From: Prosthecobacter dejongeii | GTDB lineage: Bacteria > Verrucomicrobiota > Verrucomicrobiia > Verrucomicrobiales > Verrucomicrobiaceae | Assembly: GCF_014203045.1 (NCBI RefSeq) | Contig: NZ_JACHIF010000006.1 | Location: 310,001 to 374,000, forward strand | Reading direction: 5' to 3' | Length of the DNA stretch: 64,000 nt | Part shown: in pieces, positions 16,645 to 26,880 of the stretch | Layout of the letters: each line of letters opens with the position of its first letter | Position numbering within the stretch: the stretch's first letter is position 1 | Translations under genes and position numbers: made by a program | Notes under the pieces: generated by a model | The model's database searches: none | What the model was told of the DNA's origin: nothing | What the model saw: the letters and a program-made list of their open reading frames with translations, nothing else

Positions 16645-17787
16645 ATGACGCATTCCTTGCTCGTCCGCCCCATTGCTAAAAGAGAGTGGGCCATCACCGC
16701 CATCGTGGCTTTTTTCCTCATCGTTGTCTTGCCTCTGCTGAATCTGGGCGGGTTGGTGAGTGACTTCACGATTAACCTCTGGGGCAAGTATCTCTGTTAT
16801 GCCCTCCTAGCCATTAGCGTGGATTTGCTCTGGGGATACACGGGTCTGCTCAGCCTGGGCCAGGCACTGTTCTTCTCGCTCGGCGGATACATGATGGGCA
16901 TGTACCTCATGCGGATGATTGGTACGATGGGGCAGTATAAGAAAGATATGCCAGACTTTTTAGTCTTCCTGGGCTGGGAGCGATTGCCGACTTTCTGGAC
17001 TCCGTTCAGCAGCTTTTCGTTCGCTATGATCATGATGCTGCTAGTTCCAGGCATTGTGGCTTACATCTTTGGTTGGTTAGCCTTTCGCTCACGAGTCAAA
17101 GGGGTCTATTTTTCCATCCTCACTCAGGCACTCACTTATGGAGCATCGTTGATGTTTTTCCGCAATGATATGCTCATGGGTGGTAACAATGGTTTCACGG
17201 ACTTTCGATTTATCCTGGGTTTTGACATTCGCAGTCCAGGCACCAAACGCGGACTGTTCATCGTCACTGCCATCGTTCTCACCACGGTCTATGTTGGGCT
17301 CCGTTGTCTTACCCGAAGCCGCTTCGGCCTCGTCCAACAAGCAGTGCGCGATAGTGAGAATCGCGTGCTCTTCAGTGGCTATTCTTCGCCTAACTTCAAG
17401 CTCTTTATCTTCGTTGTCAGTGCCTTGATTGGCTCCATCGGCGGGGCGCTGTATGTTCCTCAGGTGGGCATTATCAACCCCAGCGAAATGACGACGGAGA
17501 AATCACTGGAAGCTGTGGTTTGGACAGCCGTGGGTGGGCGAGGTACTTTGATTGGTCCCATCGTAGGAGCCATCAGCGTCAATGCGCTCAAAAGCTGGGC
17601 CACGCGTGCTTACCCAGACCTATGGCTCATCATCCTTGGCGGGATGTTCATCATCGTCGTTTTGTTCTTGCCTAAGGGCATTGTGGGTATCCCAGGCATG
17701 GTGAGTGATTGGTTAAAGAAAAGAAAACCGCGAGCCGACGAGTCCGAGGTCATCTCGATCAACAAGCCCGAGGAGGAAGCCGCTTAA
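16645..17787 (+). CDS. urtC: Urea ABC transporter, permease UrtC
   Basis: 380 aa, LivM-like permease with roughly ten hydrophobic segments. Typical stretches are [32 protein letters not shown] and [20 protein letters not shown], followed by a basic and acidic C-terminal tail ([12 protein letters not shown]). It pairs with UrtB in the inner membrane. The start is 26 bp after the urtB stop and the gene is followed 10 bp later by urtD, a tight operon. Confidence 0.95.
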   Translation: MTHSLLVRPIAKREWAITAIVAFFLIVVLPLLNLGGLVSDFTINLWGKYLCYALLAISVDLLWGYTGLLSLGQALFFSLGGYMMGMYLMRMIGTMGQYKKDMPDFLVFLGWERLPTFWTPFSSFSFAMIMMLLVPGIVAYIFGWLAFRSRVKGVYFSILTQALTYGASLMFFRNDMLMGGNNGFTDFRFILGFDIRSPGTKRGLFIVTAIVLTTVYVGLRCLTRSRFGLVQQAVRDSENRVLFSGYSSPNFKLFIFVVSALIGSIGGALYVPQVGIINPSEMTTEKSLEAVVWTAVGGRGTLIGPIVGAISVNALKSWATRAYPDLWLIILGGMFIIVVLFLPKGIVGIPGMVSDWLKKRKPRADESEVISINKPEEEAA

Positions 17788-17797
17788 CTTTATCGCC

Positions 17798-18559
17798 ATG
17801 GACAATCCTCTCATTCTGAACGCCGAGGGCGTGAATAAATCCTTCGCTGGATTTAAAGCCATCACAGACCTCAACTTTTATCTTACCGAGGGAGAACTGA
17901 GAACGGTTATCGGGCCCAATGGTGCGGGCAAAACGACCTTTCTGGATCTTATCACAGGGCGCACCAAGCCCGACACAGGCACCATCACCTTTGGGGGACT
18001 CACGGAATTATTACCCCTGAGTGAACATGAAATTGTCCGACTCGGAGTTGGCCGAAAATTCCAGACCCCCACCGTTTACACCGAGCACACCGTTTTTGAA
18101 AATCTCCTATTGTCCCTGGAAGGAGTGCGCGGGGTTTGGAAGACGCTATTTAGTAAAACTACCAGCACGGATATTGACCGAATTGACGAAATCCTGAAAA
18201 CGATCAACCTCGGTAGCCGCCGCACGGATCTAGCCGGTTCTTTGTCTCATGGGCAAAAGCAGTGGCTGGAGATCGGGATGCTGCTGGCACAGAATTCAAA
18301 ACTTTTGCTCATTGATGAACCTGCTGCCGGGATGAGCGATGACGAAACTGCTCTCACTGGCGAGCTTCTGCTCAAGCTCGCAGGCAAACACAGCATCATC
18401 GTGATCGAGCATGACATGGTCTTTGTGAAGCAGATCGCTACCGGGCGCAAGGTGACGGTGCTGCACCAGGGCAGTGTGCTCTGCGAGGGCAGTGTGGATG
18501 CTGTGCAAAATGATCCTCGGGTGATCGAAGTTTATCTCGGACGCAAAAAAGCCGCCTAA
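17798..18559 (+). CDS. urtD: Urea ABC transporter, ATP-binding protein UrtD
   Basis: 253 aa, LivG-type ATPase. Walker A GPNGAGKTT, signature LSHGQKQWLEIGMLLAQ, Walker B LLLIDEPAAGMSD, and H-loop VIEHDM. The LSHGQKQWLEIGM form of the signature is characteristic of UrtD. With UrtE it powers urea import from the cytoplasmic face. Starts 10 bp after urtC and ends 4 bp before urtE. Confidence 0.96.
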   Translation: MDNPLILNAEGVNKSFAGFKAITDLNFYLTEGELRTVIGPNGAGKTTFLDLITGRTKPDTGTITFGGLTELLPLSEHEIVRLGVGRKFQTPTVYTEHTVFENLLLSLEGVRGVWKTLFSKTTSTDIDRIDEILKTINLGSRRTDLAGSLSHGQKQWLEIGMLLAQNSKLLLIDEPAAGMSDDETALTGELLLKLAGKHSIIVIEHDMVFVKQIATGRKVTVLHQGSVLCEGSVDAVQNDPRVIEVYLGRKKAA

Positions 18560-18563
18560 CAAC

Positions 18564-19259
18564 ATGCTTAATCTGACTTCTATTCATGCTTCCATTGGCG
18601 GTAGCCGCATCCTCCGTGGGGTGGATATGACGGTGCCTGCTGGTCAACTTTGCTGCCTCATGGGCCGTAATGGTGTCGGTAAAACAAGCACGCTGCGCAC
18701 CATCGTGGGATTGTTCAAACCCAGCAATGGCACTGTCGTGCTTGATGGTACCGACATCACCAAATTAGCACCTGAAGACCGTGCGCGGTTGGGGCTGGCT
18801 TATGTGCCACAGGGGCGTGACATTTTTCCATTTCTCACCGTCGAAGAAAATCTCATGCTGGGTGCCACGGCCCGAGGGCTGAAGAACAAACAAAAGCTGG
18901 ATCGTATCTTCACCCTGTTTCCCATCATCAAGGAATTCTTGCCTCGTAAAGGGGGCATGCTCAGTGGCGGTCAGCAGCAACAGCTTGCCATTGCGCGTGC
19001 CCTCTTGACGGAGCCGAAGGTGCTGATTCTGGATGAGCCGACGGAAGGCATTCAACCCAATGTGATTGACCAAATCGGTGATGCTTTGAAGATCCTTCGC
19101 TCGGAAGATAAAATGAGCATTCTGCTCGTAGAGCAATACCTCGATTTTTGTCGTGAATTGGCCGATGTGTTTTACATCATGGATCGTGGCACAGTGGTTG
19201 CTCAAGGACAGAACAAGGATCTTACGGATGAAGTGGTGAAAAAACACCTCACTGTCTAA
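18564..19259 (+). CDS. urtE: Urea ABC transporter, ATP-binding protein UrtE
   Basis: 231 aa, LivF-type ATPase. Walker A GRNGVGKTS, signature MLSGGQQQQLAIARALL, Walker B VLILDEPTEGIQP and H-loop LLVEQYLDF. The GRNGVGKTSTLRTIVG and DEPTEGIQPNVI forms are typical of UrtE. It completes the UrtABCDE high-affinity urea importer. Immediately downstream is the HupE/UreJ gene, 20 bp away. Confidence 0.96.
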   Translation: MLNLTSIHASIGGSRILRGVDMTVPAGQLCCLMGRNGVGKTSTLRTIVGLFKPSNGTVVLDGTDITKLAPEDRARLGLAYVPQGRDIFPFLTVEENLMLGATARGLKNKQKLDRIFTLFPIIKEFLPRKGGMLSGGQQQQLAIARALLTEPKVLILDEPTEGIQPNVIDQIGDALKILRSEDKMSILLVEQYLDFCRELADVFYIMDRGTVVAQGQNKDLTDEVVKKHLTV

Positions 19260-19279
19260 CCTCGAGATCTTATCCAACC

Positions 19280-19885
19280 ATGCCTAACCAGCCTTTGTCC
19301 TTCCATCTTTCACTCTTGCGGCGCTTCTCATTGTTCGCTCGGTGGTCTGTTTTATTGTTATTAACGGTCGCTCCTCTGCAGGCTCACCATTTGCCTCCTG
19401 GTATGGAGGATGTGGATGAGTTCGAAGATGGAATGGCCTTCCTCGCTGGCGTGAGACATCCGTTGCTAGGTCTGGAGCACGGGCTATTCGCATTAACCGT
19501 GGGGGTTTTAGTGGCGACGGGCGGAAGATTTCGTTCTCAAGCCCTCGCGTTGACTTTTTTGGCAAGCCTTTTGGTCGGTGGTTGGGCAGGTGCCCAGGGG
19601 CTTGTTCTTTCAGGAGTTTCTTTGGGCAGCGCCTTGGCCTTTGCTAGCCCCTTACTTTTGTTCGCGAAGCGATACCGCCTTCATCCAGGTTATCCGCTGG
19701 CTGTCATTGCGTGTGTCTCCCTTTTGCAGGGGAATGCTCATGCACTAGCTTGGCCTTTGGAGACGGGTTTTACCGCCTACCTTGCCGGGCTGTTGTTGAC
19801 CAGCTCCGTGCTAGCCTTCACAGGTTGGTTTGTCGCGCTCTGTACGCAGTCTCTGCGCCGTCCTGTCGCAGCTCTCTCTCATTGA
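19280..19885 (+). CDS. HupE/UreJ family membrane protein (putative nickel permease)
   Basis: 201 aa. Signal-like first segment (SVLLLLTVAPLQAHHLPPGM), then about six membrane segments. HupE/UreJ features: a His-rich mature N-terminus (AHHLPPG), the motif RHPLLGLEHGLFALTVG (the family's HPxxGxDH with Glu in place of Asp) and QGNAHALAWP. HupE/UreJ proteins bring nickel to the cell for hydrogenase or urease. Between the urea importer and urease a nickel-supply role is strongly suggested. Function by family and context, not proven. Confidence 0.82.
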   Translation: MPNQPLSFHLSLLRRFSLFARWSVLLLLTVAPLQAHHLPPGMEDVDEFEDGMAFLAGVRHPLLGLEHGLFALTVGVLVATGGRFRSQALALTFLASLLVGGWAGAQGLVLSGVSLGSALAFASPLLLFAKRYRLHPGYPLAVIACVSLLQGNAHALAWPLETGFTAYLAGLLLTSSVLAFTGWFVALCTQSLRRPVAALSH

Positions 19886-19894
19886 TCACCTGCC

Positions 19895-20197
19895 ATGCAT
19901 CTGTCCCCTCGTGAACAGGAAAAGCTGTTGATCGTTGTCGCCGCTGACGTGGCTCGTCGTCGCAGAGATCGTGGTGTGAAACTGAACTACCCAGAGACCA
20001 TCGCCATCATCAGTGCAGAGATCATGGAAGGTGCGCGCGATGGGCGCAGCGTTTCAGATCTCATGAGCTATGGCACCACCATTGTGAAGCGCGACGAAGT
20101 CATGGAAGGCATCCCTGAAATGATCCACGAAGTCCAGGTGGAAGCCACCTTTCCCGATGGCACCAAACTGGTGACTGTTCACAACCCCGTGCGCTGA
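19895..20197 (+). CDS. ureA: Urease subunit gamma
   Basis: 100 aa, the normal length. Starts [20 protein letters not shown] and contains [22 protein letters not shown] and [20 protein letters not shown], all diagnostic of UreA. With UreB and UreC it forms the cytoplasmic nickel enzyme that splits urea into ammonia and carbamate. The stop is followed after one base by the ureB start. Confidence 0.97.
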   Translation: MHLSPREQEKLLIVVAADVARRRRDRGVKLNYPETIAIISAEIMEGARDGRSVSDLMSYGTTIVKRDEVMEGIPEMIHEVQVEATFPDGTKLVTVHNPVR

Positions 20198-20198
20198 C

Positions 20199-20516
20199 AT
20201 GATCCCCGGAGAAATCATCCATCCTCAAGGTGTAGGCGACCTCAATGCCAATATCGGATTGGCCACGAAAAAGCTCGTGGTCGCTAACATGGGGGATCGT
20301 CCTGTCCAAGTCGGCAGCCACTTTCATTTTTATGAGGTGAATACTTTTCTCGATTTTGATCGTGCAGCCTCCCTCGGTTTTCGGCTGAACATTCCCGCAG
20401 GCACCGCCGTTCGTTTTGAACCCGGCGATACTCGCGAAGTCGAAGTCGTCGCCTTCGCCGGAAAACGCGAGGTTTATGGCCTCAACAACCTCGTGAATGG
20501 CCCCCTGCCCGTATGA
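20199..20516 (+). CDS. ureB: Urease subunit beta
   Basis: 105 aa. Starts [20 protein letters not shown] and contains [22 protein letters not shown] and [20 protein letters not shown], the UreB core. It is a separate protein (not fused to UreA as in Helicobacter). Its stop overlaps the ureC start by 4 bp (ATGA), indicating translational coupling. Confidence 0.97.
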   Translation: MIPGEIIHPQGVGDLNANIGLATKKLVVANMGDRPVQVGSHFHFYEVNTFLDFDRAASLGFRLNIPAGTAVRFEPGDTREVEVVAFAGKREVYGLNNLVNGPLPV

Positions 20517-22234
20517 AGATCACGCGTAAACAACACAGCAGCATGTTTGGCCCCACCGTGGGGGATCAGGTGCGGTTGGCAGACACGGAACTTTTTATTG
20601 AGGTCGAGCGTGACCTCATTGCGGAGAAAGGTGGCTACGGCAATGAGGTGAAATTTGGCGGCGGAAAAGTGATCCGCGATGGCATGGCCCAGTCCTGCTT
20701 GGCACTGGATGCGGACTGCCTGGATCTGGTCATTACCAATGCCACTATCCTGGACGCCGTGCAGGGAGTTATCAAAGCCGACATCGGGATCAAATATGGT
20801 CGCATCGTCGGCATTGGCCATGCGGGCAATCCCATGTTGCAAGATGGCATTGATATGGTCATTGGCGCAGGCACGGAAGTCATTGCTGGGGAGGGGTGCA
20901 TCATCACCGCAGGGGGCATTGACACCCACATTCACTTCATCTGCCCGCAGCAGATTGACCATGCGCTGGCCAGCGGTGTCACCACCATGATTGGCGGCGG
21001 CACGGGCCCAGCTCACGGTACTTATGCCACCACTTGCACGCCCGGTATTTGGAACATGCATCGCATGCTGGAGGCGGCGGATGAGTACCCCATGAACCTC
21101 GGTTTTTTGGGCAAAGGCAACTGCTCCACACCAGGCCCGCTGCGGGAGCAAGTCCTCGCTGGAGCCATCGGCCTGAAGCTACACGAAGACTGGGGCACCA
21201 CCCCGGCTGCCATTGATACCTGCCTGGGCGTGGCGGATGAGCTCGATGTCCAGGTGGCGATCCATACCGATACCCTCAACGAGGCCGGTTTTGTCGAAAG
21301 CACCCTCGCGGCCTTTAAGGGCCGCACCATCCACACTTACCACTCAGAAGGCGCAGGTGGCGGACATGCGCCTGACATCATCCGCGTGTGTGGCGAGGCC
21401 AATGTGTTGCCTTCTTCCACCAACCCGACTCGTCCTTTCACCGTGAATACGATTGATGAGCATCTCGACATGCTCATGGTCTGCCATCATCTTGATTCAA
21501 AGATCCCTGAAGACGTGGCGTTTGCGGAATCTCGCATCCGTCCCGAGACCATTGCTGCGGAGGATCTGCTGCATGATCTGGGGGCCATCTCTATGATGTC
21601 CAGTGACAGCCAGGCCATGGGCCGTCTCGGCGAGGTCATCACCCGCACTTGGCAGACAGCGCATAAAATGAAGGTCCAGTTTGGCAAACTGGAAGGGCCG
21701 GAGCACCAAGCCGCCGATAACTATCGCGCCCTGCGTTACGTGGCCAAGTACACCATCAATCCCGCCATCACTCATGGCATCTCCCATGAAGTGGGCAGCA
21801 TCGAGGTGGGAAAACTGGCTGATCTCGTGGTCTGGAAACCCGCTTTTTTCGGGGTCAAACCCGAGGTCATTCTGAAGGGAGGACTCATCGCCATGGCGAA
21901 CATGGGAGATCCCAATGCCAGCATCCCGACCCCGCAGCCGATGATGTATCGCCACCAATTCGCTGCCCATGGTCGGGCCAAGTTCAGCACCAGCCTCACC
22001 TTTGTTAGTCAGGCGGCTTTGCAGAGTGGAATTGTGAAAAAACTGGGTGTTTGCAAGACTCTCAGTGCGGTGAAAACCTGCCGCACTGTCAGCAAGCATG
22101 ACATGCTTTGGAATAACTATCTGCCAAAGATCGAAGTGGACCCAGACACCTACACCGTGAAAGCTGATGGACGCGAGCTGCGCTGCGAACCCGCCAATGT
22201 CTTGCCCATGGCCCAACGTTACTTTTTGTTCTGA
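20513..22234 (+). CDS. ureC: Urease subunit alpha (catalytic)
   Basis: 573 aa, standard length. Active-site residues are all present: THIHF (nickel ligands H139 and H141), the carbamylated lysine K222 in GLKLHEDWG, His in [10 protein letters not shown] and in [14 protein letters not shown], the flap segment [20 protein letters not shown] with the conserved Cys-His, and the Asp of [11 protein letters not shown]. It therefore should be a fully active di-nickel urease. The stop overlaps the ureE start by one base (TGATG). Confidence 0.98.
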   Translation: MKITRKQHSSMFGPTVGDQVRLADTELFIEVERDLIAEKGGYGNEVKFGGGKVIRDGMAQSCLALDADCLDLVITNATILDAVQGVIKADIGIKYGRIVGIGHAGNPMLQDGIDMVIGAGTEVIAGEGCIITAGGIDTHIHFICPQQIDHALASGVTTMIGGGTGPAHGTYATTCTPGIWNMHRMLEAADEYPMNLGFLGKGNCSTPGPLREQVLAGAIGLKLHEDWGTTPAAIDTCLGVADELDVQVAIHTDTLNEAGFVESTLAAFKGRTIHTYHSEGAGGGHAPDIIRVCGEANVLPSSTNPTRPFTVNTIDEHLDMLMVCHHLDSKIPEDVAFAESRIRPETIAAEDLLHDLGAISMMSSDSQAMGRLGEVITRTWQTAHKMKVQFGKLEGPEHQAADNYRALRYVAKYTINPAITHGISHEVGSIEVGKLADLVVWKPAFFGVKPEVILKGGLIAMANMGDPNASIPTPQPMMYRHQFAAHGRAKFSTSLTFVSQAALQSGIVKKLGVCKTLSAVKTCRTVSKHDMLWNNYLPKIEVDPDTYTVKADGRELRCEPANVLPMAQRYFLF

Positions 22235-22665
22235 TGATTTTGATTCAACGGATGCTCTCAGACACGCCGATGCGGCCTGTCACAGAGCAGATCGAGTTGC
22301 TCATTGAACGGCGGCTTTTTCTCAAGCGCCGCTGGCGCGGCGTGGCGGCGGATGGAACGGAGTTCGGCTTTGACCTGGAATCCAGGCTCCAGCATGGCAG
22401 CGTCATCCACCAGACGGAGACTGCGGAATACATCGTACGCCAGCAGCCGGAACTCGTGTATCAGCTTCAGCCAAGCACCCTGGAGGAAGCAGCCCTCATG
22501 GGCTGGAAGATCGGCAATCTTCATCTGGGTGTGCAGGTGGTGGATGGCGTCATTCGTATCACCCATGATGTGGCGGTGCTGCAGCTCTTTGAGCGGGAAG
22601 GCTGGGCCTTTGAAGAGATTGAAGTCGTCTTTAACCCCTTACGTGTCACTGCCCATGCTTCTTGA
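22234..22665 (+). CDS. ureE: Urease accessory protein UreE (nickel metallochaperone)
   Basis: 143 aa. UreE fold: N-terminal peptide-binding domain (RRLFLKRRWRGVAADGTEFG) and a metal-binding domain with the conserved His in GNLHLGVQV. There is no His-rich C-terminal tail (it ends RVTAHAS), so nickel storage capacity should be low. It delivers nickel to the apo-urease/UreDFG complex. It overlaps ureF by 11 bp. Confidence 0.92.
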   Translation: MILIQRMLSDTPMRPVTEQIELLIERRLFLKRRWRGVAADGTEFGFDLESRLQHGSVIHQTETAEYIVRQQPELVYQLQPSTLEEAALMGWKIGNLHLGVQVVDGVIRITHDVAVLQLFEREGWAFEEIEVVFNPLRVTAHAS

Positions 22666-23326
22666 ATGGCTGCCCTGGCTCTTGCAGGTGAACGACTCCC
22701 AGTTTCCTTCGGGAGCCTATGCGCATTCCATGGGGCTTGAAGAATTGGTGCAGCGGGGAGCGGTGAAAAATCCCGATCAATTGGAGACCTTCCTTCAGCA
22801 GCAAATCATTCCTGGACTGCTGGCTTTCGAACTGCCCTTTTTGGAGAAAGCACATGCCTTAGCGGCTTCGGGAGATCATGAGAATCTGCGCCTTCTGGAT
22901 GAAGAGCTGGATGCGTGGAAACTCGCGGCGGAGCTCCGTCAGGCCAGCCGCCAGCTCGGCTCTCGCCGACTGTCTTTGGTGCAGAAGCTGGATCCAGATC
23001 CCTCCCTGGCAGCCTATGGGGAAAGTGGGGCTCCTTGTCACCACCTCATCGCCTGTGCATTAGAGCTGCGTCATCTACCTGTTGCCGCTGCGCTCTGTGC
23101 CTTTTCCCTTCAAAGCATCAGTGGTTATGCCATCAGTTCCATGAAGCTGATGAGGTTGGGGCAGGAGCGCTGCCAGCTCATCATTCGTGGAGCCATGATC
23201 TCTCTGGCCCCTCATTTGGAAGGCCTCATCGCCACCCCCGCCGAGCGCATCGGCTGGTTTAATCCACTTCTCGAAATCGCCTCTCTGCGACATGCGCGAG
23301 CGAACGAACGACTTTTCATTTCATGA
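22655..23326 (+). CDS. ureF: Urease accessory protein UreF
   Basis: 223 aa from the ATG at 22655 ([20 protein letters not shown]); the same frame is open much further upstream but that is a shadow of ureE. All-helical UreF with the family opening [19 protein letters not shown] and the late segment [16 protein letters not shown]. UreF bridges UreD and UreG and gates their GTPase activity during urease activation. It overlaps ureE by 11 bp and ureG by 4 bp. Confidence 0.93.
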   Translation: MLLEWLPWLLQVNDSQFPSGAYAHSMGLEELVQRGAVKNPDQLETFLQQQIIPGLLAFELPFLEKAHALAASGDHENLRLLDEELDAWKLAAELRQASRQLGSRRLSLVQKLDPDPSLAAYGESGAPCHHLIACALELRHLPVAAALCAFSLQSISGYAISSMKLMRLGQERCQLIIRGAMISLAPHLEGLIATPAERIGWFNPLLEIASLRHARANERLFIS

Positions 23327-23934
23327 GCAACCCACGTCCTCTCCGTATCGGCATCGGTGGCCCTGTCGGCTCCGGTAAAACCATGTGCGTCCTTCGCCTT
23401 TGTGAATGGCTGAAGGAGGAATACTCTCTGGCCGTCATCACGAATGATATCTATACCCGCGAGGATGCCGAGTTCCTCCTGCGCCAAAACATCCTGCCAG
23501 CAGATCGTGTCATGGGGGTGGAAACGGGCGGCTGCCCGCACACGGCCATCCGCGATGACATCAGCATGAACATGGCTGCCGTTATCGAGCTGGAAAAACG
23601 CCATCCTGATCTGCAATTGCTGCTCATCGAAAGTGGTGGGGACAATCTCTCCGCCACCTATTCGCCAGAACTGGCGGATGTATTTATCTTCGTCATTGAT
23701 GTCGCCGAAGGAGACAAAATTCCTCGCAAGGGTGGCCCTGCCATCCGGAATAGCGATCTCCTCCTCATCAATAAAATTGATCTGGCTCCTTACGTCGGTG
23801 CTGACCTCGATGTGATGGCGCGGGATTCCAAACTCATGCGGGGTGACAAACCCTTCATCTTTGCCGATATGAAATCTGAGAAGGGGAAGGAAGAACTCAT
23901 CGGTTGGCTCAAGCGCGATTACCTTTTCGTCTGA
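23323..23934 (+). CDS. ureG: Urease accessory protein UreG (GTPase)
   Basis: 203 aa. P-loop [10 protein letters not shown], the metal-binding motif CPH in [31 protein letters not shown], and the guanine-specificity motif [10 protein letters not shown]. UreG hydrolyses GTP to drive CO2 and nickel incorporation into UreC. ATGA overlap with ureF. Confidence 0.97.
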   Translation: MSNPRPLRIGIGGPVGSGKTMCVLRLCEWLKEEYSLAVITNDIYTREDAEFLLRQNILPADRVMGVETGGCPHTAIRDDISMNMAAVIELEKRHPDLQLLLIESGGDNLSATYSPELADVFIFVIDVAEGDKIPRKGGPAIRNSDLLLINKIDLAPYVGADLDVMARDSKLMRGDKPFIFADMKSEKGKEELIGWLKRDYLFV

Positions 23935-23958
23935 CCTGGGCTTCGTCATCCACTCGCC

Positions 23959-24759
23959 ATGCGCGGCCATCTTCATCTCACGGCTTCCTGCTATCCCGCA
24001 GGACAAACGTATCTGCGTGATCAATCGTTTCGTGCGCCGCTTCATCTGAGCAAACCTCATGAAGATGCCGGGGCCCTGGTGGTAAATATCGTCAATCCCA
24101 CCGCCGGGATTTTTGATGGCGATGCCATTGAGATCAATGTGGCTGCCGAAACGGGAGCCTCGATCGTGCTCACCACCCCCAGTGCTAGCCGCGTCTATCG
24201 CTCGCGCAGTGGTGGCCCGGCCAAGGTGCACCAGACCTTTACGGTAGAGGCCGGGGCGTTTTTGGAATTTTACCCCGAGCCCTTCATTCCTCAGGCTGGA
24301 GCGCGTTATCAGCAGAAAACAGAGCTGCGGGTAGCCGCTGAGGGTCAGTTGCTCTATTTCGACTGGCTTTCTCCTGGCCGAGTCGCCAGTGGCGAGGTAT
24401 TCCAGTATGCTGAGCTCCTTTGGGACTTGGATGTCTGGATGGGGGATAAATTAGCCGCCCGGGAGCGCTACCGACTTTCCCCGGAAGACCACAGTCTGCA
24501 TTCGCTGCGCCTCATGCATCCCCAGGCCCATTATCTGAGTTGCTTTGTCCTGGGGGGAGGGGACCTGCCAGTGGCTGAACTGGAGGCGCTGAATAGCCCT
24601 GAGGTCTATTTGGGGCATGGGCCGCTCTCTACCGGGGGTTTTACGGTCAAAGTCGTGTGCCACGACAGCCTCAGCGCCCGTCGAACGCTGCAAGAGCTGC
24701 GCAAGATCCTTTATAAATCCCTGTCCAGGCAGGTGCCTAGCCTAGGGCGATACATGTGA
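23959..24759 (+). CDS. ureD: Urease accessory protein UreD (UreH)
   Basis: 266 aa. UreD features: HEDAGALVVNIVNPTAGIFDGD, a short family PSASRVYRSRSG segment, FLEFYPEPFIPQAGARY, and FDWLSPGRVASGE. UreD is the scaffold that binds urease and carries nickel through its tunnel from UreF/UreG. Placing ureD last (ureABCEFGD) differs from the common ureDABCEFG order. It is the last gene of the cassette. Confidence 0.92.
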   Translation: MRGHLHLTASCYPAGQTYLRDQSFRAPLHLSKPHEDAGALVVNIVNPTAGIFDGDAIEINVAAETGASIVLTTPSASRVYRSRSGGPAKVHQTFTVEAGAFLEFYPEPFIPQAGARYQQKTELRVAAEGQLLYFDWLSPGRVASGEVFQYAELLWDLDVWMGDKLAARERYRLSPEDHSLHSLRLMHPQAHYLSCFVLGGGDLPVAELEALNSPEVYLGHGPLSTGGFTVKVVCHDSLSARRTLQELRKILYKSLSRQVPSLGRYM

Positions 24760-24854
24760 ATCGCGATTGATCGAGCATGGGGCATGACCTTGACCAAAAT
24801 CCCCTTGCGCCCCCGGCCCATCCACCGGAAGTCTGACACTCCTTTTTCCCGACC

Positions 24855-26825
24855 ATGCAAAGCCTTTGGAACGATACAGAAGCCGCCACCTTTGGAACCG
24901 ACCTGCTGGGCCAGCGCGTCTATACCAGCCGCCTGCTCGGGCGCAATCCTGCCCTGGTACTCCATGGCGGTGGCAATACCTCCGTCAAAGTCACGGAGAA
25001 AGACTTCTTCGGTGACGAAGTGGAACTTTGCTACGTTAAGGGCAGTGGCTGGGACCTCGGCACCATTGAGCGCGAGGGTTTTTCCCCAGTCCGCCAGGAG
25101 GCCCTCATCAAGATGTCGAAACTCGCCACCATGAGCGATGCGGACATGGTCCTGCAGCAGCGGGCCGCGATGACTAACCCGAATGCGCCTGCGGCCAGCA
25201 TTGAGGCCATCTTGCATGCCATCCTGCCTTTCCGTTTCGTGGATCACAGCCATGCCAACGCTATTTCAGCTTTGACCTGCCACGCAGACGGTGAAGCCCG
25301 CGTGAAAGAAGTATTTGGCAGCCGTGTCATCATCGTCCCCTATGTCATGCCAGGTTTCATTTTGGCAAAGACGGTGGCAGACCTGATCGCCGGGCGCGAT
25401 CTGCGCGCCGAAGGCATCCAGGGTATGGTGCTGCTGAAGCATGGCCTTTTCACTTTCGACGACGATGCCCGCAAGAGCTATGAACTGCACATCGAGATGG
25501 TGACGCAGGCGGAAGAGTTCCTGGCGAAAAAGTCGGGGGCTCCTTTGGCCACAGGCGAAGCGGCGACAGATCTCAAGGCCCTCGCCAAACTGCGTCAGGT
25601 GGTTTCCCTGAAGCGCGGCGTTCCCCAGATCGCCCGCCTCAATGCCAGCGCTGAAGCTGTGGGCTACGCCAATTTACCCGCAGTGGCGGACTTTGGCACA
25701 CGCGGGCCTCTGACACCAGATCACAGCATTCGCACCAAACGTGCTCCTGCTTTCATTGGTGAAGACATCGAGGCTTCCGTGCAAAAATTTGCCGACGACT
25801 ACAAAGCCTATTTCGACCGCAACGCCAGTGGCCACACCATGCTGGATGCTGCGCCACGTTTTGCCATCTGGCCTAACCAAGGCGTGGTGAGCTTTGGCGA
25901 TACCGTGAAGGATGCAAAGATCGTTGCGGATATTTCCGAGTCCACCCTGGCTACGGTGCAACTGGGCGAAGCGGTGGGGGGCTGGGAGCCTCTGCCTGAG
26001 AAAGACATCTTCGACATCGAATACTGGGAACTGGAGCAGGCTAAACTGCGCAAAGGCCCGGCTCGTAAGGTGCATCAGGGCAAAGTGGCCCTCGTCACCG
26101 GTTGTGCGGCAGGCATTGGCTTCGCTATTGCGGAGAGCCTCGCTGAGCAAGGGGCTCAGGTGGTGGGGCTCGACATTGATAAAGACATCCCTGAGATCAT
26201 GCAGAAGATCGGCGGCATCGGTATCGTGGTGAACCTCACCGAAGACCAGCCCGTGCAGGACGCGATCGAGTTCGTGGTACGTGAGTTTGGCGGCATTGAC
26301 ATCGTGGTCAGCAATGCGGGCATTTTCCCGAAGAACGAGCATTTGGATGTCATGGCGCAGAACGATTGGGATCGCACTATCTCGATCAATCTCACCAGCC
26401 ACCAGAAGCTGATGAACAAGGTGATCCCTTATGTGAAGCTGGGCCTGGATGCCAGCATCATCTTCGTGGGCAGCCGTAACTTCAAAGCCCCAGGCCCGGG
26501 TGCCTCGGCCTACTCTTGCAGTAAGGCGGCTCTCACGCAGCTCTGCCGCGTGGCCTCGCTAGAACTGGCTCCTTACCGGATCCGGGTGAACATTGTCCAT
26601 CCAGATGCTGTTTTTGATACCAAACTCTGGACGCCAGAAGCCCTGCAACGCAGTGCTGAGCGTTACGGCATGACAGTGGACGAGTACAAAACAAAGAACC
26701 TCATGAAGGTGGAGATCAAGAGCAAAGACATTGGTAACATGGTGTCTGCCATGGCATCTCCGCTGTTTTCCAAAGTCACAGGTGCCCAGATCCCTGTGGA
26801 TGGCGGCAATGACCGCGTGATCTGA
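24855..26825 (+). CDS. Bifunctional aldolase/short-chain dehydrogenase (RhaD-like fusion)
   Basis: 656 aa. The N-terminal ~400 residues are a class II (zinc) aldolase of the rhamnulose/fuculose-phosphate type (HGGGNTSVK, FVDHSHANAISALT, VLLKHGLFTF). The C-terminal ~245 are a classical SDR (VALVTGCAAGIGFAIAES, Asn in VVSNAGIF, YSCSK active site, ending DGGNDRVI). Known proteins of this architecture cleave rhamnulose-1-phosphate and oxidise or reduce the lactaldehyde product, so it belongs to deoxyhexose degradation. No kinase or isomerase for the pathway is next to it. It ends in a strong terminator and converges on the fucose-synthesis operon. Confidence 0.9.
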   Translation: MQSLWNDTEAATFGTDLLGQRVYTSRLLGRNPALVLHGGGNTSVKVTEKDFFGDEVELCYVKGSGWDLGTIEREGFSPVRQEALIKMSKLATMSDADMVLQQRAAMTNPNAPAASIEAILHAILPFRFVDHSHANAISALTCHADGEARVKEVFGSRVIIVPYVMPGFILAKTVADLIAGRDLRAEGIQGMVLLKHGLFTFDDDARKSYELHIEMVTQAEEFLAKKSGAPLATGEAATDLKALAKLRQVVSLKRGVPQIARLNASAEAVGYANLPAVADFGTRGPLTPDHSIRTKRAPAFIGEDIEASVQKFADDYKAYFDRNASGHTMLDAAPRFAIWPNQGVVSFGDTVKDAKIVADISESTLATVQLGEAVGGWEPLPEKDIFDIEYWELEQAKLRKGPARKVHQGKVALVTGCAAGIGFAIAESLAEQGAQVVGLDIDKDIPEIMQKIGGIGIVVNLTEDQPVQDAIEFVVREFGGIDIVVSNAGIFPKNEHLDVMAQNDWDRTISINLTSHQKLMNKVIPYVKLGLDASIIFVGSRNFKAPGPGASAYSCSKAALTQLCRVASLELAPYRIRVNIVHPDAVFDTKLWTPEALQRSAERYGMTVDEYKTKNLMKVEIKSKDIGNMVSAMASPLFSKVTGAQIPVDGGNDRVI

Positions 26826-26847
26826 AGATCCTTCGACTAAATTTGTT

Positions 26848-26880
26848 TGGCCCTGCAATCGTGCGGGGCCAGACTTTTTT
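26848..26880 (+). terminator. Rho-independent terminator after the aldolase/SDR fusion
   Basis: TGGCCCTGCA (26848-26857) pairs with TGCGGGGCCA (26862-26871), one T-G pair, 4-nt loop, followed by GAC and six T. Confidence 0.8.

Noticed and set aside
22304..22654. N-terminal extension of ureF through ureE
   Set aside because: It is the out-of-frame reading of ureE; the UreF family sequence starts at 22655.
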